A stretch of DNA of 64,000 nt. Origin: Bacteroidales bacterium. Lineage in GTDB: Bacteria > Bacteroidota > Bacteroidia > Bacteroidales > UBA932. The notes below the pieces were generated by a model. That model was not told the DNA's origin, made no database searches, and was given only the letters and a program-made list of their open reading frames with translations. The first letter of the stretch is position 1. Each line of letters starts with the position of its first letter. The translations under genes and the position numbers were made by a program. Of this stretch, positions 58,990 through 64,000 are shown one piece after another. Location of the stretch: positions 14,955-78,954 of the forward strand of contig JAHHQQ010000007.1 in assembly GCA_020026275.1 (NCBI GenBank). The letters run 5' to 3'.

Positions 58990-59568
58990 ATGAAAAAAGT
59001 AATGCTATTTGCCGTTGCGGCACTAATGACTTTCTCTGTGTCTGCACAGAACTTGAAATTCGCTCATGTTAATTTTTCGGAGCTGGTCCAGTTGATGCCT
59101 GAATCTGATAAAGCAAGAGATCAGATGGCTGCTGCCAGTAAAGAAGCACAGGATACATACCAGAGCATGGTAGAGGAATTCCAGATGAAGTATCAGCAGT
59201 ATGAGCAGAAACAGGCTTCATGGACCACTGCTGTCAGAGAGAGTAAAGAAAAGGAGTTGAATGACATTCAGAATAGAGTTCAAGAATTCAACCAGTCCAT
59301 TCAGCAGGAATTGGCTATGCAGGAGCAGCAGTTGATGGCGCCTATCCAGAAGAAGGCCATTGAAGTGGTCAACAAACTTGCAAAAGAAGGCAGCTATGTT
59401 TATGTCTTTGAGAAGGGATCTCTCCTTTATATTGATGAGACACAGAGTACAGATCTTACTCCTGCGGCTCGCAAACTTCTCGGCATAGCAGAAGGCAGAA
59501 CTTTGGAAACTCTCCAGGCTGAGCTGCAGGCAAAAGCTCAGGCCGCACAAGCAGCGTCTGCTAAATAA
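58990..59568 (+). CDS. Periplasmic chaperone Skp/OmpH
   Basis: A 192-residue exported helical protein. The signal peptide (to about SVSAQ, residue 20) precedes a short beta segment (FAHVNFSELVQLMPESDKAR) and a long helical hairpin rich in Gln and Glu (about 45-135), then YVYVFEKGSLLYID. This is the Skp-like chaperone that follows bamA in Bacteroidetes and holds unfolded outer-membrane proteins. It ends with an Ala/Gln-rich helix (ELQAKAQAAQAASAK). Only one copy follows bamA here. Confidence 0.88.
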   Translation: MKKVMLFAVAALMTFSVSAQNLKFAHVNFSELVQLMPESDKARDQMAAASKEAQDTYQSMVEEFQMKYQQYEQKQASWTTAVRESKEKELNDIQNRVQEFNQSIQQELAMQEQQLMAPIQKKAIEVVNKLAKEGSYVYVFEKGSLLYIDETQSTDLTPAARKLLGIAEGRTLETLQAELQAKAQAAQAASAK

Positions 59569-59601
59569 TTGGATTTCAGACTATAAAGGTTTATACAGAT
59601 G

Positions 59602-59642
59602 ACAAAAAAGAGGATGATTATATCGATCACCCTCTTTTTTGT
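59602..59642 (+). terminator. Terminator of skp
   Basis: ACAAAAAAGAGG (59602-59613) and CCTCTTTTTTGT (59631-59642) form a 12-bp stem extended by TGAT/ATCA inside, with a T-run, about 35 bases after the skp stop codon. Confidence 0.85.
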
Positions 59643-59675
59643 TAAAATGTTTTAGGTTTTAATGTGTATTGTTAT

Positions 59676-59683
59676 TAGATTTG
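59676..59683 (+). promoter_or_regulatory. -7 box upstream of korA
   Basis: TAGATTTG, 58 bases before the korA ATG, downstream of the skp terminator. The -33 element is weak. Confidence 0.4.
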
Positions 59684-59741
59684 TTAGGTAGGAATTATAA
59701 TTTTGTTACAATTTTTAATTAACACTAAATACAGTTTAACA

Positions 59742-61571
59742 ATGCAGCACAAAGTCATAGAAACTAGTGATGTTGTAATCAGATTCGCGGGCGATTCCGG
59801 AGACGGCATGCAGCTGACCGGTTCTTTGTTTGCGAATATGTCAGCAGTCTACGGAAACGGACTTTCCACTTTTCCAGATTATCCATCAGAAATCAGGGCT
59901 CCGAAAGGAACTGTCGGTGGTGTCTCTGGTTTTCAAGTACATATTGGAAGAACCAAAGTCAATACTCCAGGTGATTTTTGCGATATGCTTGTAGCAATGA
60001 ACCCTGCAGCGCTCAAGGCAAATGCCAAATGGGTCAAGAGAAATGCTATGATTCTTGTCAATGAGGATGCTTTTGATGAACAAGGTCTGGCTAAAGCAGG
60101 TTTTACCGGTAATCCATTTGAGGAATTGCATATTGAAGATCGCAATATCCTGGTCGCTCCAATTGCCAAATTGACCGAAGACAGTCTGAAGGATTCCGGT
60201 ATGGACCGTGCTTCCATCCAAAAGTGCAAGAATATGTTTACATTGGGTATGGCTTGTTTCATTTACAGCCGCCCTTTGGAATATGCTTATCAATATATAG
60301 AGAACAAGTTTCGTAAGAAGCATCCAGAAATGATAGCCCCAAACCGGAAAGTCATCACAGATGGATATAATTATGCTGCCAATATTCAGGCGGTTCCAGA
60401 CACTTATTCCGTAGAACCAATCGACCCTGTAAAGGGAGTCTACAGGAATATGACAGGCAACCAAGCGATTGCATGGGGATTCATAGCTGCTTCTGAGAAG
60501 GCTCATTTGCCTCTGTTCTGCGGATCTTATCCGATTACTCCGGCCACAGCCATTCTGGAAGAACTGGCTCTGCACAAGAACTTGAATGTCAAGACCATGC
60601 AGACAGAAGATGAAATTGCTGGTATCTGTACTGCCATCGGAGCCTCTTTCGCTGGAAATCTGGCGATCACGACCACTTCCGGTCCAGGCCTTTCTTTGAA
60701 ATCAGAGGCGATGGGTCTGGCTGTCATGACCGAACTTCCATTGGTTGTCGTGGATGTACAGCGTTCCGGTCCTTGTACCGGTATGCCGACCAAGACAGAA
60801 CAGGCGGATCTGAGTCAGGCTCTTTACGGCCGTAACGGTGAAAGCCCGATGGTCGTAGTTGCTGCGCATTCTCCAAGCCATTGTTTCGATATGGCGTTCA
60901 TGGCTGCCAAGATTGCCTTGGAGCACATGACTCCGGTCATCCTGCTTTCCGAGGGTTTCCTGGGAAACGGTTCAGAGCCGTGGCTCATCCCGTCCATGAA
61001 TGATTATCCTGAAATCAAGCCTCGCTTCGCAAAAGAGAAGGAAGGGCCGTTCCAGCCATTTGAAAGGGACGGGAGAACCTTCTCCCGTGAATGGGCAGTG
61101 CCAGGTCGTGTCGGGTATGAGCACAGAGTCGGAGGACTGGAAAAGAATCATGCCGGTGTCCTCTCCAATGATCCGGACAACCATGAAATGATGGTTCGGG
61201 AGAGAGCTGAGAAAGTTCAGAGAGTGGCTCTTGACATACCGGAATTGAAAGTGGTAGGTCCGGAAGAAGGAGAAATCCTCCTGGTCGGCTGGGGCGGTAC
61301 CTATGGTCACCTCCTGACGGCATTGGATGATATGAAGAAGGAAGGACAGGAAGTCAGCTCCGCTCATTTTGATTTCATCAATCCGCTTCCTGCCAATACT
61401 GCAGAAGTCTTCTCTCATTTCAAGAAGATCATCGTCTGCGAATTGAATACCGGTCAGTTCGCCAATTATCTGAGGGGCAGGCTTCCTCAGTTCGAATACC
61501 TGCAGTGCAATAAGATCCAAGGTCAGAATTTCCTGATCAAGGATATTGTCAAAGCAATTAAAAACGCATAA
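59742..61571 (+). CDS. korA: 2-oxoacid:ferredoxin oxidoreductase, gamma-alpha fusion (KorA type)
   Basis: A 609-residue protein; the first about 190 residues are the gamma domain (VIRFAGDSGDGMQLTGSLFA) and the remainder the alpha domain (GNQAIAWGFIAASEKAHLPL, FCGSYPITPATAILEEL, ITTTSGPGLSLKSEAMGLA). With KorB it oxidises a 2-oxoacid, most likely 2-oxoglutarate, to the acyl-CoA and reduces ferredoxin; substrate choice is by family resemblance. ATG 59742 (MQHKVIE) matches the family start; a codon 13 positions earlier is not needed. korB follows after 2 bases. Oxygen-sensitive and typical of anaerobes. Confidence 0.92.
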   Translation: MQHKVIETSDVVIRFAGDSGDGMQLTGSLFANMSAVYGNGLSTFPDYPSEIRAPKGTVGGVSGFQVHIGRTKVNTPGDFCDMLVAMNPAALKANAKWVKRNAMILVNEDAFDEQGLAKAGFTGNPFEELHIEDRNILVAPIAKLTEDSLKDSGMDRASIQKCKNMFTLGMACFIYSRPLEYAYQYIENKFRKKHPEMIAPNRKVITDGYNYAANIQAVPDTYSVEPIDPVKGVYRNMTGNQAIAWGFIAASEKAHLPLFCGSYPITPATAILEELALHKNLNVKTMQTEDEIAGICTAIGASFAGNLAITTTSGPGLSLKSEAMGLAVMTELPLVVVDVQRSGPCTGMPTKTEQADLSQALYGRNGESPMVVVAAHSPSHCFDMAFMAAKIALEHMTPVILLSEGFLGNGSEPWLIPSMNDYPEIKPRFAKEKEGPFQPFERDGRTFSREWAVPGRVGYEHRVGGLEKNHAGVLSNDPDNHEMMVRERAEKVQRVALDIPELKVVGPEEGEILLVGWGGTYGHLLTALDDMKKEGQEVSSAHFDFINPLPANTAEVFSHFKKIIVCELNTGQFANYLRGRLPQFEYLQCNKIQGQNFLIKDIVKAIKNA

Positions 61572-61573
61572 TC

Positions 61574-62593
61574 ATGGCAAAATATACATTCAAAGATTTT
61601 AAAAGTGACCAGGAAGTGAGATGGTGCCCTGGTTGTGGCGACCATGCGATTCTGGCAGCATTGCAGAGAGTGCTTCCGAAAGTATGTGAGGAAAAGGGGA
61701 TTGACAAGGAGAAGGTCGTAGTCATTTCCGGTATCGGATGCTCCTCACGCCTCCCATATTATATGAATACCTATGGCTTCCACAGTATTCATGGCAGGGC
61801 GACTGCCATTGCCACAGGTCTGAAGGTGGCCAATCCGGAACTGTGCGTATGGCAGGCGACGGGTGATGGTGATTCTTTGGCAATAGGCGGCAATCATTTT
61901 ATCCATGCAATCAGAAGGAATGTTGATTTGAACATCATGTTGTTTAACAATCGCATATATGGTATGACCAAAGGTCAGTATTCTCCAACCTCCAAGTTTG
62001 GAGCAATTACCAAGACATCTCCATACGGAACGGTAGAGGAGCCTTTCAATCCGGGGAGTCTGGTGATTGGCGCAAAGGGTACTTTTTTTGCCAGAGGAAT
62101 GGATGCTGATTTGGCATTAAACCAGGATATCATGCTTCAAGCTTCACGTCATCATGGTACCTCCATCATGGAATTCCTGACCAATTGTGTCATTTTCAAT
62201 AATGGAGTACATAGCGAGGTGACTGACCGGGAAACCCGTGCCGACCGTACTGTTGTGCTTCATCATGGAGAGAAGATGATTTTCGGAAAAGAGCAGAATA
62301 AGGGGCTTGTCCTGGACGGTATGAAGCTGAAAGTAGTGACAATCGGCGAGAATGGCGTTACTGAAGATGACATCCTGACTCACGATGCCCATGCTGACAA
62401 CATCGGTCTCCATATGATGCTGGCTGACATGAAATATCCGGAATATCCTTTGGCTTTGGGTGTGATCCGTGATGTGGATGCACCAACTTATGAGGAAGAG
62501 GTCGCCAACCAGCTCGAACAGGTAAAAGAACATTCAAAAGTCCATACCGTGGATGAACTGCTCCATAGCGGTTCCACTTGGACCATCGAATAA
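61574..62593 (+). CDS. korB: 2-oxoacid:ferredoxin oxidoreductase beta subunit (KorB type)
   Basis: A 339-residue thiamine-diphosphate subunit. Iron-sulfur ligands are C18 and C21 in RWCPGCGDHA, C56 in GIGCSS, and a Cys in EFLTNCVIFNNG near 202. The TPP motif is ATGDGDSLAIGGNHFIHAIR with NIMLFNNRIYGMTKGQ. It forms the complex with KorA, 2 bases upstream, and the reduced ferredoxin it makes would feed anaerobic redox chains. gdhA, whose product supplies 2-oxoglutarate, follows 44 bases later, favouring 2-oxoglutarate as substrate. Confidence 0.93.
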   Translation: MAKYTFKDFKSDQEVRWCPGCGDHAILAALQRVLPKVCEEKGIDKEKVVVISGIGCSSRLPYYMNTYGFHSIHGRATAIATGLKVANPELCVWQATGDGDSLAIGGNHFIHAIRRNVDLNIMLFNNRIYGMTKGQYSPTSKFGAITKTSPYGTVEEPFNPGSLVIGAKGTFFARGMDADLALNQDIMLQASRHHGTSIMEFLTNCVIFNNGVHSEVTDRETRADRTVVLHHGEKMIFGKEQNKGLVLDGMKLKVVTIGENGVTEDDILTHDAHADNIGLHMMLADMKYPEYPLALGVIRDVDAPTYEEEVANQLEQVKEHSKVHTVDELLHSGSTWTIE

Positions 62594-62595
62594 GA

Positions 62596-62629
62596 TATCC
62601 TTAATTCTCATTAATTTATCCTTAATTCT
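62596..62629 (+). repeat. 13-base direct repeat upstream of gdhA
   Basis: TATCCTTAATTCT occurs at 62596-62608 and again at 62617-62629, a 21-base period (two helical turns), in the short gap between korB and gdhA. The region is otherwise AT-rich. Confidence 0.6.
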
Positions 62630-62637
62630 TAATTATT

Positions 62638-63978
62638 ATGAAGACATCTGAAATTATGGCGAAACTTCAAGCCAAGTATGGACATGAACCTGAGTATCTA
62701 CAGGCAGTACAAGAAGTTCTTGAGTCCATTGAAGAGGTGTATGACCAGCATCCTGAATTTGAAAAGGCGAAGATTGTCGAGAGATTGGTTGAGCCGGACA
62801 GGATGATCAGTTTTAGAGTTACATGGACGGATGATAAGGGTGAAGTACAGAATAATACAGGTTATAGGGTTCAGTTCAATAACGCGATTGGACCTTATAA
62901 GGGCGGACTCCGTTTCCATCCATCAGTCAATCCTTCTATTTTGAAATTCTTGGGTTTTGAACAGATTTTCAAGAATTCATTGACAACCCTTCCGATGGGT
63001 GGAGCGAAGGGTGGTTCTGATTTCAATCCAAAGGGAAAATCTGATGGGGAAATCATGCGTTTCTGTCAGGCTTTCATGTTGGAACTATATAAGGTGGTCG
63101 GTCCGGATATGGATGTGCCTGCTGGTGATATTGGTGTAGGTGCACGTGAAGTGGGATACCTAAATGGAATGTATAAGAAATTGACCCATCTCCACAATGG
63201 CGTGATGACTGGCAAGGGCCTTCCTTTCGGTGGGTCACTGGTTCGTCCGGAAGCAACAGGATTTGGTGCGGTTTATTTTGTACAGCACATGTTGCAGCAG
63301 CATCAGAAGGGAGATATGGCTGGCAAGAAAGTGGCTGTTTCCGGCTTCGGCAATGTTGCTTGGGGCGCCTGTACCAAAGCTACTCAGCTGGGTGCCAAGG
63401 TAGTTGCCATTTCAGGTCCGGATGGTGTCATCTACAATCCGGAAGGAATGACTCAGGAAAAGCTGGACTATTTGCTTGAACTGCGCGCTTCCAACAATGA
63501 CGTGGTGGCTCCATTTGCCGAGAAGTTCCCGGATGCAAAGTTCATTCCAGGAAAGAAGTCCTGGTCTGTTCCATGCGATATTGCCATGCCTTGCGCATTC
63601 CAGAACGAAATGAGCCGTGAAGATGCTGAAATGCTGATCAAGAACGGAACTTGGATGTGTGCTGAGGTGTCCAATATGGGTTGTCAGCCAGGTGCTATCG
63701 CCGCTTTCCAGGAAGCTAGAATCATCTTCGCTCCAGGCAAGGCAGTCAATGCCGGTGGCGTTTCCTGCTCAGGTCTGGAGATGACCCAGAATGCCATGCA
63801 CATCAACTGGGCGGCCAAGGAAGTGGACGAAAAACTTCACATGATCATGTCATCTATTCATGAGGCATGTGTGAAGTATGGTAAAGAGCCAGATGGCTAC
63901 ATCAACTATGTCAAAGGTGCCAATATTGCAGGATTCATGAAAGTGGCCCAAGCTATGTTGGCTCAGGGAGCCATATAG
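62638..63978 (+). CDS. gdhA: Glutamate dehydrogenase (hexameric, NADP-type)
   Basis: Interconverts glutamate and 2-oxoglutarate plus ammonia. Motifs are YKGGLRFHPSVNPSILKFLG, the catalytic Lys in LPMGGAKGGSDFNPKG near 124, catalytic Asp in DVPAGDIGVGAREVGY near 165, and the dinucleotide-binding VAVSGFGNVAWGACTKATQL near 237. Length 446 fits the roughly 450-residue NADP-specific hexameric class. It follows korB by 44 bases and connects ammonia assimilation to the KorAB substrate. The window ends 22 bases after it. Confidence 0.96.
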   Translation: MKTSEIMAKLQAKYGHEPEYLQAVQEVLESIEEVYDQHPEFEKAKIVERLVEPDRMISFRVTWTDDKGEVQNNTGYRVQFNNAIGPYKGGLRFHPSVNPSILKFLGFEQIFKNSLTTLPMGGAKGGSDFNPKGKSDGEIMRFCQAFMLELYKVVGPDMDVPAGDIGVGAREVGYLNGMYKKLTHLHNGVMTGKGLPFGGSLVRPEATGFGAVYFVQHMLQQHQKGDMAGKKVAVSGFGNVAWGACTKATQLGAKVVAISGPDGVIYNPEGMTQEKLDYLLELRASNNDVVAPFAEKFPDAKFIPGKKSWSVPCDIAMPCAFQNEMSREDAEMLIKNGTWMCAEVSNMGCQPGAIAAFQEARIIFAPGKAVNAGGVSCSGLEMTQNAMHINWAAKEVDEKLHMIMSSIHEACVKYGKEPDGYINYVKGANIAGFMKVAQAMLAQGAI

Positions 63979-64000
63979 TGTGGAACTATAATATATAGAC

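Noticed and set aside
1..64000. CRISPR array, prophage, transposon or other mobile element
   Set aside because: No regularly spaced repeats, transposase, integrase or phage structural gene was found; the genes are consistent core Bacteroidales genes.

Overview
The window reads as a chromosomal segment of a Bacteroidales bacterium, probably a host-associated anaerobe; I cannot name a genus. The evidence is a complete mraZ-to-ftsZ cluster in Bacteroidetes order, the Bacteroidetes-type omega subunit next to bamD, nadK-uppS-bamA-skp synteny, an hmu-type heme locus, ferredoxin-dependent 2-oxoacid metabolism, and promoters of the Bacteroidetes form (TTG, 19-20 bases, TAnnTTTG) instead of -35/-10 boxes. 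No rRNA, insertion sequence, prophage, integrase or CRISPR array was seen.

Layout. 1-3148 (+): 3' part of purH, purD, folD. 3203-6062 (-): a MATE exporter, then a translationally coupled pair of a hemerythrin-like di-iron protein and a LuxR-type regulator with a degenerate receiver. 6317-15850 (-): a seven-gene heme locus read as calycin-like lipoprotein, HmuY, HmuR, HmuS (CobN-like), HmuT, HmuU, HmuV, with almost no intergenic space and one good promoter. 15910-18953 (-): truB, rpiB, gltX. 19016-34281 (-): ftsZ, ftsA, ftsQ, murC, murG, ftsW, murD, mraY, murE, ftsI, ftsL, rsmH, mraZ, transcribed from mraZ; four TGGAA repeats at exact 10-base spacing precede mraZ and look like its operator. 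34519-44447: cls (+), miaB (-), a lipoprotein and a SPOR-like protein followed by rpoN (+), upp and radC (-), a NagD-type phosphatase (-) and an oxaloacetate/pyruvate carboxyltransferase (-). 44685-44761: tRNA-His. 44917-46068 (-): fur and a lipoprotein. 46228-50187 (+): trxB, bamD, omega subunit, recN. 50194-54508 (-): LysM/periplasmic-binding protein, glycosyltransferase, Skp-like lipoprotein, pdxJ. 54645-63978 (+): nadK, uppS, bamA, skp, korA, korB, gdhA.

Most of the window is core metabolism and cell envelope assembly. The accessory parts are the heme locus (outer-membrane lipoproteins and a TonB-dependent receptor feeding a membrane-anchored CobN-like chelatase, with an ExbB/ExbD-like pair) and the hemerythrin/LuxR pair. 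The points most worth checking are the MraZ-type operator, a Met/Lys/Ala-rich insertion in HmuS, the loss of the biotin-attachment lysine in the carboxyltransferase, the pseudo-receiver regulator beside a di-iron protein, and an inverted repeat covering the skp promoter.
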